Made by a program: the position numbers and the translations under genes. Source: Bog-756 sp963699105 (GTDB taxonomy: Bacteria; Actinomycetota; Acidimicrobiia; Acidimicrobiales; RAAP-2). Taken from it: a DNA stretch of 64,000 nucleotides. Every line of letters begins with the position of its first letter. The first letter of the stretch is position 1. Where the stretch lies: positions 682,001 to 746,000 of the forward strand of contig CAVOTI010000005.1 in NCBI GenBank assembly GCA_963699105.1. Direction: 5' to 3'. This document shows positions 33,949 through 42,500 of this stretch, piece after piece. The notes beneath the pieces were generated by a model that was given only the letters and a program-made list of their open reading frames with translations, was not told the DNA's origin and searched no databases.

Positions 33949-35940
33949 GTGACCCCCGACCCATCCCCAGCCTCCGACTTCTCCCGGGACGACCTCGTCG
34001 AGATGCACCGCCGGATGCTGGTCATCCGTGGCTTCGAACAGCGGGTGTCCGACCTCTACCGTGACGGTGAGGTCCCCGGCTTCGTCCACCTCTCGATCGG
34101 GCAGGAGGCCACGGCGGTGGGGGCGTGCTGGCCACTGGGCCCGGCCGACGTGATCACCTCCACCCACCGCGGCCACGGCCACTGCCTGGCCAAGGGCCTG
34201 GACCCGCTGGGCATGTTCGCCGAGCTGATGGGCAAGGACCGGGGCACCAACCGCGGCCGAGGGGGCTCGATGCACATCGCCGACCCGAAGCTGGGGATCT
34301 TCGGGGCCAACGGGATCGTGGCCGCCGGCCTTCCCATCGCCGTGGGGGCGGCCACGGCCGCTCGGCTCCGGGCCGCCGACAGCGTGGCCGTGGCCTTCTT
34401 CGGCGACGGGGCATCGGCCCAGGGGGCATTCCATGAAGCACTCAACCTGGCTGCTGTGTGGGAGTTACCGGTGATCTTCTTCTGCGAGAACAACGGCTAC
34501 GCCGAGTTCTCTCCGGCCTCCACCCAGCACGCCGCATCGCTCGAGCAGCGGGCCGCCGGCTACGGCGTCGACTACTTCGGCGTCGACGGCAACGACGCCA
34601 CCGCCACGGCAGCTCTGATGAACGCCGTGGTGGCGGCGGCCCGGGCCGGCCGAGGTCCTGCCGTCGTCGAGGCGGCCACCTACCGCTGGCACGGTCACTA
34701 CGAGGGGGATCCACAGCGTTACCGGCCGCCCGACGAAGTGAGTGCCTGGGAGGCCCGGGATCCGCTCCTCACCCATGAGGGCCGGCTCAGGGAACGGGGC
34801 TTGGGAGACGACCAGATCAAGGCGCTCGAGGTGTCGGTGGCCGCCCGACTGGACGAAGCGGTCGACGCCGCTCGCCGGCTCACCAGCCCGCTGGCCACCT
34901 CGTTGACCGACTTCGTCGTGCGGGCCAGGCCGGACCGGCCGGAGCCGGCGCCGCCCCCCGACGACGCGCCGGAGTTCCGGACCATGGACGCCATCCGCTC
35001 GGCTCTCGAGGCTGAGCTGATCGAAGACGACCGGGTGTTCGTGGCCGGCATCGACGTCGGCGCCGGAGGCAACGTCTTCGGGCTGACCCGGGGGCTGGCC
35101 GACCGGTTCGGGGGGCGGGTGCGAGACACGCCGATCTCCGAGACGGCCATCATCGGACTGGGCGTGGGGGCGGCGATGGCCGGGATGCGCCCGGTGGTCG
35201 AGATGATGTACCTCGACTTCCTCGGTGTCTGCTTCGATCAGCTGCTCAATCAGGCGGCCAAGCTTCCGTTCATGACCGGCGGGGCGGCGGAGATGGCGCT
35301 GACCGTGCGCACCCAGTTCGGCGCCGGGCGCTCCTCGGGCAGCCAGCACTCCCAGAGCCTCGAAGTGCTGCTGGCCCATATCCCTGGACTGAGCGTCGTC
35401 ATGCCGTCGACACCGGCCGACACCTACGGGCTGCTCCGGGCGGCCATCCAGGATCCGAACCCCGTGGTCTTCATCGAGAACCGCCTGTTGTACGGAATGA
35501 AGGGCCCCCAGCCCCCGCCGGGCCACGTCGTCCCCATCGGCGCCTCGGTGGTCGTGCGTCCGGGAACCGACGTGACCGTGGTGTCGATCTCCAGGATGGT
35601 CCATGAGGCGGTGGCCGCCGCCGGGAGCCTCACCGACGAAGGCATCTCCGTCGAGGTGATCGACCTGAGGACGGTGGCGCCCCTCGATCTCGCCCCGGTC
35701 CTCGAGTCGGTGCACAAGACGAACCGGCTCCTCATCGCCCATGAGGCCGTCGTCCCGTTCGGCATCGGTGCCGAGATCGCCGCCACCGTGGCCCGGGAGG
35801 GCTTCTGGGACCTCGACGCCCCCATCGAGCGGGTGGGGGCGGCGCCGACTCCGCCTCCCTACGCTCCCGATCTCGAACGGGCCTGGCTCCCCGACCGAGA
35901 CAACATCGCCGACACCATCCGGCGCCTGGTCGCCGTCTAG
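33949..35940 (+). CDS. Fused alpha/beta 2-oxoacid dehydrogenase E1 component
   Basis: A 663-residue protein from the GTG at 33949. Residues about 15-320 are an E1 alpha domain with STHRGHGHCLAKG, the thiamine-diphosphate motif FFGDGASAQGAFHEALNL (about 151-168) and the ENNGYAEFS loop. Residues about 345-663 are an E1 beta domain with ISETAIIGLGVGAAMAGMRP, EMMYLDF and HEAVVPFGIGAEIA. Such E1 proteins decarboxylate pyruvate, branched-chain 2-oxoacids or acetoin and hand the acyl group to a lipoyl E2. No E2 or E3 gene is in the window. It shares a divergent promoter with two SDRs and ends 1 base before the acyl-CoA dehydrogenase that runs toward it. The open frame extends upstream, but the operator and -10 box exclude an earlier start. 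Confidence 0.88.
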   Translation: MTPDPSPASDFSRDDLVEMHRRMLVIRGFEQRVSDLYRDGEVPGFVHLSIGQEATAVGACWPLGPADVITSTHRGHGHCLAKGLDPLGMFAELMGKDRGTNRGRGGSMHIADPKLGIFGANGIVAAGLPIAVGAATAARLRAADSVAVAFFGDGASAQGAFHEALNLAAVWELPVIFFCENNGYAEFSPASTQHAASLEQRAAGYGVDYFGVDGNDATATAALMNAVVAAARAGRGPAVVEAATYRWHGHYEGDPQRYRPPDEVSAWEARDPLLTHEGRLRERGLGDDQIKALEVSVAARLDEAVDAARRLTSPLATSLTDFVVRARPDRPEPAPPPDDAPEFRTMDAIRSALEAELIEDDRVFVAGIDVGAGGNVFGLTRGLADRFGGRVRDTPISETAIIGLGVGAAMAGMRPVVEMMYLDFLGVCFDQLLNQAAKLPFMTGGAAEMALTVRTQFGAGRSSGSQHSQSLEVLLAHIPGLSVVMPSTPADTYGLLRAAIQDPNPVVFIENRLLYGMKGPQPPPGHVVPIGASVVVRPGTDVTVVSISRMVHEAVAAAGSLTDEGISVEVIDLRTVAPLDLAPVLESVHKTNRLLIAHEAVVPFGIGAEIAATVAREGFWDLDAPIERVGAAPTPPPYAPDLERAWLPDRDNIADTIRRLVAV

Positions 35941-35941
35941 A

Positions 35942-37090
35942 TCAACAGCCCAGGGCGCGGGCGATCACCAGGTGCTGGATCTCGTTGGTGCCCTCACCGA
36001 TCTCCAGCACCTTCGAGTCACAGAAGAAACGGGCCACCGGTGTGTCCAGCATGTATCCGAGGCCTCCGTGGATCTGGACGGCCTCCGAGGCCGCCCACGT
36101 CGCCACCCGGCTGGCCTTCAGTTTGGCCATCGCCGCCTCCTTCAGGAACGGTTGACCGGTGTCCCGCAGGTAGGCGGCCCGGTAGGTGAGCCAGCGCGCC
36201 GCCTCCAGCTCGGTGGCGATGTCGGCCAGCTTGAACTGCACGGCCTGGAACTTCCCGATGGGCCTCCCGAACTGCACCCGCTGGCCGGCGTAGGCGATGG
36301 CCAGGTCGAGCACGGCCCGGGTCAGGCTCAGCGACAGGGCGGCAACCGAGATGCGCCCGACCTCCAGCGTGCGCAGGAACTGGCTGAGCCCCAGATTGGG
36401 ATCACCGATGAGCTGGTCATCGGGGACCCAGACATCGTCCAGATACAGCTCTCGGGTGTCGAGGCCGCGCCAACCGATGCCCCGCATCTTCGGTCCCATG
36501 GTGAAGCCGGGGGCGTCCTTTTCGACGATGAAGCTCCCGAACCCGGACGCCGGGCCGCCGTCGGGCTCGGTCCGGGCCAGCAGCGTCACCCCGAACGACA
36601 TGTCCGTCCCGGCATTGGAGATGAAGGTCTTTCGACCGTTGATCAGCCAACCCCCGTCCCGTTGCTCGGCCCGGGTGCGGATACCGCCGGCGTCGGATCC
36701 GGCATCGGGCTCCGTGAGCCCGAATGCTCCGAGGACACGTCCCTCGGCCAGCGGTCGCAACCACCGCTCCTTTTGGGCTTGATTCCCGAACAGCAAGAGG
36801 GGTAGCGAGCCGATCGTCACGTGGGCCTGCCAGGCAGCCGCCACCGACTGGTCGGCCACGCCGATCTGCTCCATGGCGGCCACGAAACCTACGGTGGTCA
36901 TGCCGATCCCGCCCCACTCCTCGGGGATGAGCATCCCGAGCAGGCCGAGCTCGCCCATCTCCCGGAGCAGGTCGGTCGGGCAGCGCCCCTCTTCCCAGGC
37001 CAGTGGAGCGCGCCGGGCGATCTGCTGCTGGGCGAAGTCGCGGCACAGACCGACGAGATCCCGTTCCGGTTCGCTGAGCGAGAGGTCCAT
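35942..37090 (-). CDS. Acyl-CoA dehydrogenase
   Basis: An intact 382-residue enzyme. N-terminal helices start MDLSLSEPERDLVGLCRDFA; FAD contacts are in AFGLTEPDAGSDAGG and INGRKTFISNAG; the C-terminal domain has GRPIGKFQAVQFKLADIATE and IHGGLGYMLDTPVARF. The catalytic base is the Glu in LEIGEGTNEIQ, as in short-chain members. It forms enoyl-CoA from acyl-CoA and passes electrons to an ETF, which is not encoded here. It is convergent with the fused E1 gene and preceded 39 bases upstream by an SDR of the multifunctional-enzyme type on the same strand, which fits one beta-oxidation unit. Confidence 0.92.
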   Translation of the reverse strand: MDLSLSEPERDLVGLCRDFAQQQIARRAPLAWEEGRCPTDLLREMGELGLLGMLIPEEWGGIGMTTVGFVAAMEQIGVADQSVAAAWQAHVTIGSLPLLLFGNQAQKERWLRPLAEGRVLGAFGLTEPDAGSDAGGIRTRAEQRDGGWLINGRKTFISNAGTDMSFGVTLLARTEPDGGPASGFGSFIVEKDAPGFTMGPKMRGIGWRGLDTRELYLDDVWVPDDQLIGDPNLGLSQFLRTLEVGRISVAALSLSLTRAVLDLAIAYAGQRVQFGRPIGKFQAVQFKLADIATELEAARWLTYRAAYLRDTGQPFLKEAAMAKLKASRVATWAASEAVQIHGGLGYMLDTPVARFFCDSKVLEIGEGTNEIQHLVIARALGC

Positions 37091-37129
37091 GGCCGGTCTC
37101 AGCCGGCCGATCGGTGGGGTACCGGATCC

Positions 37130-38086
37130 CTAGGTGGCAACGGATCCTCCGCCCCTCGGGTCCTGGAGATGGGCCATGAAGGCGGTCGACCAGGCCATGA
37201 GGTCGACCGGGACGTAATAGCCGGTCTCGTCGTTGATGGCCGCCCAGTGCTGGGCGACATCCTCGACGGTGGGAGTCGGGGTCGGGTGGACATATCCCTC
37301 GGTCGAGGCGATGAAGATGCGGGCGAACCGACCGAAGCCGGCGGCGTAGATCTCGCCGGTGACCGGGCAGTCCTCATGGGCCAGGAAGGCGGCCATCGGT
37401 GCGACGAGGTCCGGCGACATGTGGGCCGGGCCGGCGCCGCCGCCGGTCGGGTCGGTGTCAGCCGCCGGCTGGCCGGCCATCCGGGTGAAGGCGGCCGGAG
37501 CGATGCAGTTGGCTCGTATGCCGTGAGCGGCACCGGCCACGCTGAGGCTGCGGGTCAGCCCGATCACTCCGCCCTTGGCCGTTGCGTACGACAGGTTGTT
37601 GGGTAGGCCGAACAACCCCGAGGAGGTGGTCATGACGATGCGGCCGTAGCCCTGGCCGACCAGGTGGGGCCAGGCGGCCCGGGCGGTGTTGAACGAACCC
37701 GTTACGTGGACGGCGAGGTGACTGGAGAGGTTCTCCTGATCAGCGTCCGGAAGGCTCGCCCATCTGATGATGCCGGCGTTGTTGACCAGGATGTCGAGGC
37801 GCCCGTACCGCTCGACGGCCGCCTCCACCAGCCGGTGGGCCCCCTCGGCGGTGGCCACGTCACTGTCATCGGCCACGGCAACTCCCCCGGCCGCCACGAT
37901 CTCCTCGGCGACGCCGCCGGCCACCGCGGCGTTCGCCCCGACACCGTCCATCGACCCTCCCAGGTCGTTGACCACCACGCTGGCGCCCCGCTGGGCGAGA
38001 AGCATGGCATGGGCCCGTCCGATGCCGCGACCGGCACCGGTGACGATGGCAACCCGTCCTTCGAATCTGTGCTCGCTCACGACCAT
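37130..38086 (-). CDS. SDR of the 17beta-HSD4/(3R)-hydroxyacyl-CoA dehydrogenase type
   Basis: A 318-residue SDR. The glycine motif with its following segment, TGAGRGIGRAHAMLLAQRGA, and VVVNDLGGSMDG are the signature of the N-terminal domain of peroxisomal multifunctional enzyme 2-like proteins. NNAGIIRWASL, the Ser in MTTSSGLFGLP and Tyr-x3-Lys in LSYATAKGGVIG follow. A C-terminal extension of about 60 residues (ASTEGYVHPTPTPTVEDVAQ to the end) is typical of this branch. It would oxidise a 3-hydroxyacyl-CoA or a steroid/terpenoid alcohol. It is transcribed with the acyl-CoA dehydrogenase downstream. Confidence 0.88.
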   Translation of the reverse strand: MVVSEHRFEGRVAIVTGAGRGIGRAHAMLLAQRGASVVVNDLGGSMDGVGANAAVAGGVAEEIVAAGGVAVADDSDVATAEGAHRLVEAAVERYGRLDILVNNAGIIRWASLPDADQENLSSHLAVHVTGSFNTARAAWPHLVGQGYGRIVMTTSSGLFGLPNNLSYATAKGGVIGLTRSLSVAGAAHGIRANCIAPAAFTRMAGQPAADTDPTGGGAGPAHMSPDLVAPMAAFLAHEDCPVTGEIYAAGFGRFARIFIASTEGYVHPTPTPTVEDVAQHWAAINDETGYYVPVDLMAWSTAFMAHLQDPRGGGSVAT

Positions 38087-38187
38087 CCCGACTTTCCCTG
38101 CACCGGATCAGTGGTGGCGGTGAATTCGCATCGTTGACGTCCGCGGTGCCCTTTCAGCGGCTTCGAGTGGCGCCCGGCGGTGCCGTC

Positions 38188-39447
38188 TCAGGCCCCGGGG
38201 GCAGCCGCGCCCACCGGAGCGTTGAATCCGAGCAGGCCGCCGAGGGTGCCGCCCACCATGGCCGCCCGCTCGTCGGCCGGCACATCGGCGAACAGCTTCT
38301 CCATGAGTTGCCGGCTGCCCCGGAACGTGCCTTCGGCGTGCGGATAGTCGTTACCCCACACGATTGTCGACAACCCGGTGATGTGCCGACAGGCCACGGC
38401 CACCGGGTCGTCCTGGAAGGAGACGTGGAACTGGCGCCGGACGTACTCGCTGGGCATCAGAGGGTAGGGCCACTTCTCGTTCAGCTTGAACAACCGCGCC
38501 ATGTTGCTCTGCTCGGTGGGGGGCAGGGATTCGTCCCAGACGCCCAGCCACCAGTCGGGATCCTGGCCGATACCGGTGACCCAGCACTTGTCCATGCTGC
38601 CGACCAGCGAAGCCAGCCAGTGGGCGTTGAACTCGATCAGGGCGAAGTGGAGGTCGGGGTAGCGCTCGGGCACGCCACCCCCGATGAGCTGGCAGATGAC
38701 CTGCTGGGGGGCGATGGTGCTGTAGATGGCCTGGGTGACCATCCGCTTGGCCGCCGACTTCTCGGTCACCGGCTGGTTGACCTGGGCGGCGTTCTCCATA
38801 ACCACCTTCAGGGTGACAGCCTCAGGGTCGTCGACCTTCACCCCGCCCGTCTGGGTGTGGATGAACACGTGGACTCCGTTGGCCTGGGCCGCCGCCCACA
38901 CCGGATCGAACTCCCGTGAGTAGTAGGGCTGAGGCGGCGTGGCCGGCAGGAGGATGGCCCGGAATCCGCTGGCCGCCACCCGCTCGATCTCTGCCACCGC
39001 GTCGTCGACGTCGGTGAGCGGGACGGGGGCGGTGGGGGCCAGGCGGTTGAAGTAGGGCGAGAACCGCTCGACGATGTAGTCGTTGTACACGCGGGCATGG
39101 GCCAAGGACAGCTCGTGGTCGTCGGAGTACAGACCGAAGAGCGACAGGTTCGGATGCATCACTCCGACGTCGACCCCGTCGGACTCGAGGTCCTCGACGA
39201 TCGTCTCGGGGTCCCCCTCGGGCATCCGACCGCCGGTCTGGCGGTACCGGGAGATCGTCCACCCCTCGAACCCGGGAGTGTGCAGGCGCCGGAAGACCCG
39301 GGCCCCGCCCTCGACCAGCGGCTCGATCTCGAAGTCGTCCTCCCACACGGCGCGGTCCCTCAGGTGCTTGGGCAGGCGGGTGGTGAAGAGGTCGGTGGGC
39401 TCGAGGATGTGTCCGTCGGCGGAGATGACGAGTTGGGTGGCTGCCAT
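38188..39447 (-). CDS. Amidohydrolase_2 (ACMSD-like) metal-dependent hydrolase
   Basis: A 419-residue protein. The ATG at 39447 is chosen because AGGAAGG lies 8 bases upstream and the protein then starts MAATQLVISADGHILEP with the D-x-H metal motif. Other parts are HPNLSLFGLYSDD, VHVFIHTQTGG (metal His), FALIEFNAHWLASL and VWGNDYPHAEGTF (metal Asp). It resembles the family members at 6250 and 15998. Upstream, the operator at 39528-39543 and a TACACT -10-like box on the minus strand form a promoter shared with the divergent cyclase gene. Its likely substrate is a ring-derived acid of this pathway. Confidence 0.87.
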   Translation of the reverse strand: MAATQLVISADGHILEPTDLFTTRLPKHLRDRAVWEDDFEIEPLVEGGARVFRRLHTPGFEGWTISRYRQTGGRMPEGDPETIVEDLESDGVDVGVMHPNLSLFGLYSDDHELSLAHARVYNDYIVERFSPYFNRLAPTAPVPLTDVDDAVAEIERVAASGFRAILLPATPPQPYYSREFDPVWAAAQANGVHVFIHTQTGGVKVDDPEAVTLKVVMENAAQVNQPVTEKSAAKRMVTQAIYSTIAPQQVICQLIGGGVPERYPDLHFALIEFNAHWLASLVGSMDKCWVTGIGQDPDWWLGVWDESLPPTEQSNMARLFKLNEKWPYPLMPSEYVRRQFHVSFQDDPVAVACRHITGLSTIVWGNDYPHAEGTFRGSRQLMEKLFADVPADERAAMVGGTLGGLLGFNAPVGAAAPGA

Positions 39448-39527
39448 GGTTGTGACCTTCCTGCGCCGGGACGCAAGATCTGGGTAGGGCAGGCGCGGCA
39501 CGCGGTACCCTGCGCCAGGAGTGTAGA

Positions 39528-39543
39528 CCAACCGGTCGGTACA
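39528..39543. promoter_or_regulatory. TetR-type operator in the amidohydrolase/cyclase divergent promoter
   Basis: CCAACCGGTCGGTACA (39528-39543) is the reverse-strand form of the ACCGACCGGT element. Read on the minus strand it is followed by TACACT, a -10-like box, in the same order and nearly the same spacing as at 33919-33939. The site sits about 80 bases before the amidohydrolase start and 50 bases before the cyclase start. It should control both genes. Confidence 0.6.
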
Positions 39544-39593
39544 GGCAACGTGACAGCCGGTCACGATGGCCGCGGCCAGAAGGAGATGAGGCC

Positions 39594-40652
39594 GTGTCAA
39601 AGCGATGGAAGCAACGCCCGGCCGGCTCGACATGGGGGGACTGGGGCGAGGACGACGAACTCGGCCGCATCAATCTGCTGACCCCCGACAAAGTGCTCGA
39701 GGGCGTGCGGGAGGTCGAGGCCGGCATCAGCTTCTGTTTGAGCCTGCCCCTCGACTATCCCGGCGGGACCGCCCTCAACCAACGGCGCCACCCGCCGGTG
39801 CTGGCTCCGACCGAAGACATGCAGGGCGATCCCGACACCTTCTACAACGTCCACATGAGCCAGATGGAGAGCTGGGGTGACACCAAGTACGTGGACGTGT
39901 GGGCGGACGACGTGGTGACCCTCTCGCTGCAGTACTCCACCCAGTGGGACTCGCTGGCCCATGTGGGGGCCGAGTTCGACGCCGACGGCGACGGCGTCGA
40001 AGAGGCCGTCTACTACAACGGGTACCGGGCCGGGGTCGATCTGGTGGGTCCGCAGCCCGACGCCGCCGGTGACGGCGGCAACCACCGTTGCTTCGCCCAT
40101 CACCTCGGCCTGGAGCACATGGCCTACCAGGGCGTCCAGGGACGGGGCGTGCTCATCGACCTGGCCCACCACTTGGGACACGACTGGCGGGGTGTGGACC
40201 GCAAGACGCTCGAGGAGATCATGGCGGCCGACAACGTGGTGGTCGAGCCGGGTGACATGCTCCTGTTGCATACCGGGTTCGCCACCGAGATCCTCAACTG
40301 GAACCGTCACCCCGATCCGGTGAAGATCCACACATTGTGCAGTTACCTCGACGCCCGGGACGAGTCGCTGCTGGAGTGGATCAGCGACTCCCAGATCTCA
40401 GCATTGGTGGCCGACAACTATGCCGTCGAGGGTCTGCTGGGCAGGGACGGCGACAAGAGTCGACACTCCTTCCTCCCGATCCACCATCTCTGCCTCTTCC
40501 GTCTGGGCGTCCCGCTGGGCGAGATGTGGTACCTGCACGAGTTGGCATCGTGGCTGCGCCGGCACGATCGGAACCGGTTCCTGCTCACGGCTCCCCCGCT
40601 GCGGATGCCCGGAATCGTGGGCTCGCCGTTGACACCGGTGGCTACCGTCTGA
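39594..40652 (+). CDS. Cyclase family protein (kynurenine formamidase-like, PF04199)
   Basis: A 352-residue protein from a GTG with AAGGAGAT 7 bases upstream. The N-terminus has WGDWGEDDELGRINLLTPD, typical of the long branch of this family. The usual H-x-G-T-H-x-D metal motif is replaced by WDSLAHVGAEFD. Later motifs are GRGVLIDLAHH, EPGDMLLLHTGFATE and ALVADNYAVE. Family members hydrolyse cyclic or amide bonds and occur in aromatic and terpenoid degradation gene clusters. It is divergent from the amidohydrolase and convergent with the Baeyer-Villiger gene. Ring opening of a lactone made by that enzyme is an attractive but unproven role. Confidence 0.85.
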   Translation: MSKRWKQRPAGSTWGDWGEDDELGRINLLTPDKVLEGVREVEAGISFCLSLPLDYPGGTALNQRRHPPVLAPTEDMQGDPDTFYNVHMSQMESWGDTKYVDVWADDVVTLSLQYSTQWDSLAHVGAEFDADGDGVEEAVYYNGYRAGVDLVGPQPDAAGDGGNHRCFAHHLGLEHMAYQGVQGRGVLIDLAHHLGHDWRGVDRKTLEEIMAADNVVVEPGDMLLLHTGFATEILNWNRHPDPVKIHTLCSYLDARDESLLEWISDSQISALVADNYAVEGLLGRDGDKSRHSFLPIHHLCLFRLGVPLGEMWYLHELASWLRRHDRNRFLLTAPPLRMPGIVGSPLTPVATV

Positions 40653-40687
40653 CCGGCCCGCCGGGCCGGACAGGCCGGGTCGGATCC

Positions 40688-42346
40688 TCACACGGTGATT
40701 TCGGCGGGATCCGACGAGCGCCACAGTCTGAACGCCTGATAGTCGCTGTCCAGCACCCTCCTGATCTCCTTTTGGAGCTTGGGCCTGCCCCCCGAATTCA
40801 GGAGGTACCGGCGAGCCTTGCCGGGGATGTTGCTTCCGAAGAAGTAGCTGCTCTCCCCGAACGGGGACTCGGCGGCGCCGGCGTCGACCATCGCCGTCCA
40901 CCGCTCTTCGGCCGCCGGTTCCACTTCGATGGTGTCGTAGCCGTGGTCACGCAGGTAGACGAGCGTCCCGGTGATGAAGTCGACCTGGTCGCCGTTGTAC
41001 CGGGGATTGTTACCGGCGGCGGCATGCGGCCCACCGGGAAAGAACAGGTTCGGAAAGCCGGCGGACTGGATGCCCAGGAACGTCTTGGGGCCGGCGGCCC
41101 AGTGGTCCTCGAGGGCGACACCGTTGCGGCCCCGGATCCCCAGACGTGTCAGCGCACCGGTACCGAAGTCGAATCCCGTCGCCCATACGACGATGTCGAA
41201 CTCCTGCACCCCCTGGGCCGTCTCGATCCCGCCTTCGGTGACCCGCACGATGGGCGTCTGGTTGAGATCGACGAGCGAGACGTTGGGGTTGTTGTAGGCC
41301 TCGTAATAGCCCGTCACGAAGGGAGGCCGCTTCTCGGCGTAGCGATGGTCCTTGGGGATCAGCCTCTCGGCCGTCTCGGGGTCGTCGACGATGCTGCGGA
41401 CCTTGGCGGCGATGAACTCGCACCACAGGGCGTTGGCGGCGTGGTTGACCGTCAGGTCGGTGTAGTTGCTGGTCAGCTTGGAGAACCCCGGACTGTTCCA
41501 CATCTTCTCGAAGAAGGCCAGGCGCTCGTCGATCGGGTCGTCGAAGGTCTGGCGATCGTGGACGGGATGGAGGAAACCCGACGGCGAGGTGCTGAGTGCC
41601 TCGCACATCGCCTCGAAGCCGGCCTTCAGCTGTGCCTGCTCCTCGGGGGTGATGGGTGCGTTGTTGAGCGGCGTGCACCAGTTGGCGGTGCGTTGGTACA
41701 CCGTCAGGGAGGCGACCTCACCGGCGATGGCCGGGATCACCTGCACGCCACTCGATCCGGTACCGATGACGGCGACCCGCTTGTCGGCGAAATCCACCGG
41801 CGTGGTCGGCCACCGGCCCGTGTGGTACGACTCGCCCCGAAAAATCGAGCGGCCCGGTACGTCCGGAAAGTAGGGCACCGACAGGATGCCGGTCGCCGCC
41901 ACCAGGAACCGCGCCCGGTACCGGGAACCGTTGTCGGTCGACACGGTCCACCTCCCCGATGACTCGCCGTACACGGCCGAGGTGACGGTGGTGCCGAATC
42001 GCATCTGGCCTCGAAGGTCGAACCGGTCCACCACATGGTTGAGGTACCGCTCGATCTCGGGCTGTTGGGCGAAGTGCTCGTGCCAGTCCCATTCGTCGAA
42101 CAGTTCTCTCGAGAACAGGTAGGCGTAGGTGTAACTCTCGGAGTCGAACCGGGCCCCGGGGTAGCGGTTCCAGTACCAGGTACCTCCAGCCCCGTCACCC
42201 GCTTCGAGCAGCAACGCCGTGAACCCGGCCTGGCGGGCCCGGTAGAGCTGGTAGATGCCGGTGATGCCGGCCCCGACGACCAGCACGTCGATGTCCTCCT
42301 CCACCCGGCTCGGGCTCTTGTCCTTGGCGGGTTCCGGGGATGTCAT
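40688..42346 (-). CDS. Baeyer-Villiger monooxygenase (class B flavoprotein)
   Basis: A 552-residue FAD/NADPH enzyme from the ATG at 42346 (MTSPEPAKDKS). The first Rossmann motif is VVGAGITGIYQLYRA, and GAGGTWYWNRYPGARFD follows. The Baeyer-Villiger fingerprint F-x-G-x3-H-T-x2-W-P appears as FRGESYHTGRWP (near residues 168-179). The NADPH motif is IGTGSSGVQVIPAI and ATGFDFGTG marks the second half. These enzymes insert oxygen next to a ketone to give an ester or lactone. It is divergent from the Rieske-P450 operon with an operator between them, which links it to ketone products of the SDRs. Confidence 0.92.
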   Translation of the reverse strand: MTSPEPAKDKSPSRVEEDIDVLVVGAGITGIYQLYRARQAGFTALLLEAGDGAGGTWYWNRYPGARFDSESYTYAYLFSRELFDEWDWHEHFAQQPEIERYLNHVVDRFDLRGQMRFGTTVTSAVYGESSGRWTVSTDNGSRYRARFLVAATGILSVPYFPDVPGRSIFRGESYHTGRWPTTPVDFADKRVAVIGTGSSGVQVIPAIAGEVASLTVYQRTANWCTPLNNAPITPEEQAQLKAGFEAMCEALSTSPSGFLHPVHDRQTFDDPIDERLAFFEKMWNSPGFSKLTSNYTDLTVNHAANALWCEFIAAKVRSIVDDPETAERLIPKDHRYAEKRPPFVTGYYEAYNNPNVSLVDLNQTPIVRVTEGGIETAQGVQEFDIVVWATGFDFGTGALTRLGIRGRNGVALEDHWAAGPKTFLGIQSAGFPNLFFPGGPHAAAGNNPRYNGDQVDFITGTLVYLRDHGYDTIEVEPAAEERWTAMVDAGAAESPFGESSYFFGSNIPGKARRYLLNSGGRPKLQKEIRRVLDSDYQAFRLWRSSDPAEITV

Positions 42347-42434
42347 GGGCCTCCGACGGCGGTGCGTCCATCGAGGAGTGTATGGCGGGGTCGTCGGCGT
42401 GCACCCCACGCTCTCCAGGATGCCGGGAAAACTT

Positions 42435-42463
42435 GTACCGACCGGTCGACCGGTGAGTATACA
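42435..42463. promoter_or_regulatory. TetR-type operator and overlapping -10 boxes in the BVMO/Rieske divergent promoter
   Basis: TGTACCGACCGGTCGACCGGT occupies 42435-42454 and holds two ACCGG-type half-sites in alternate orientation, the most complete of the three copies. AGTATACACT follows: TATACA (42458-42463) can serve the plus-strand Rieske gene and TATACT on the minus strand (42461-42456) the monooxygenase gene. A repressor bound here should block both. The Rieske leader would be about 30 bases with a good ribosome-binding site. Confidence 0.6.
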
Positions 42464-42500
42464 CTCTGCAAAACGCACGCCGACAGGAAAGGGGGCTCGC

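Noticed and set aside
42255..42500. Upstream extension of the second Rieske frame
   Set aside because: It crosses the divergent promoter and the start of the Baeyer-Villiger gene. AAAGGGGG before the GTG at 42501 fits a later start.
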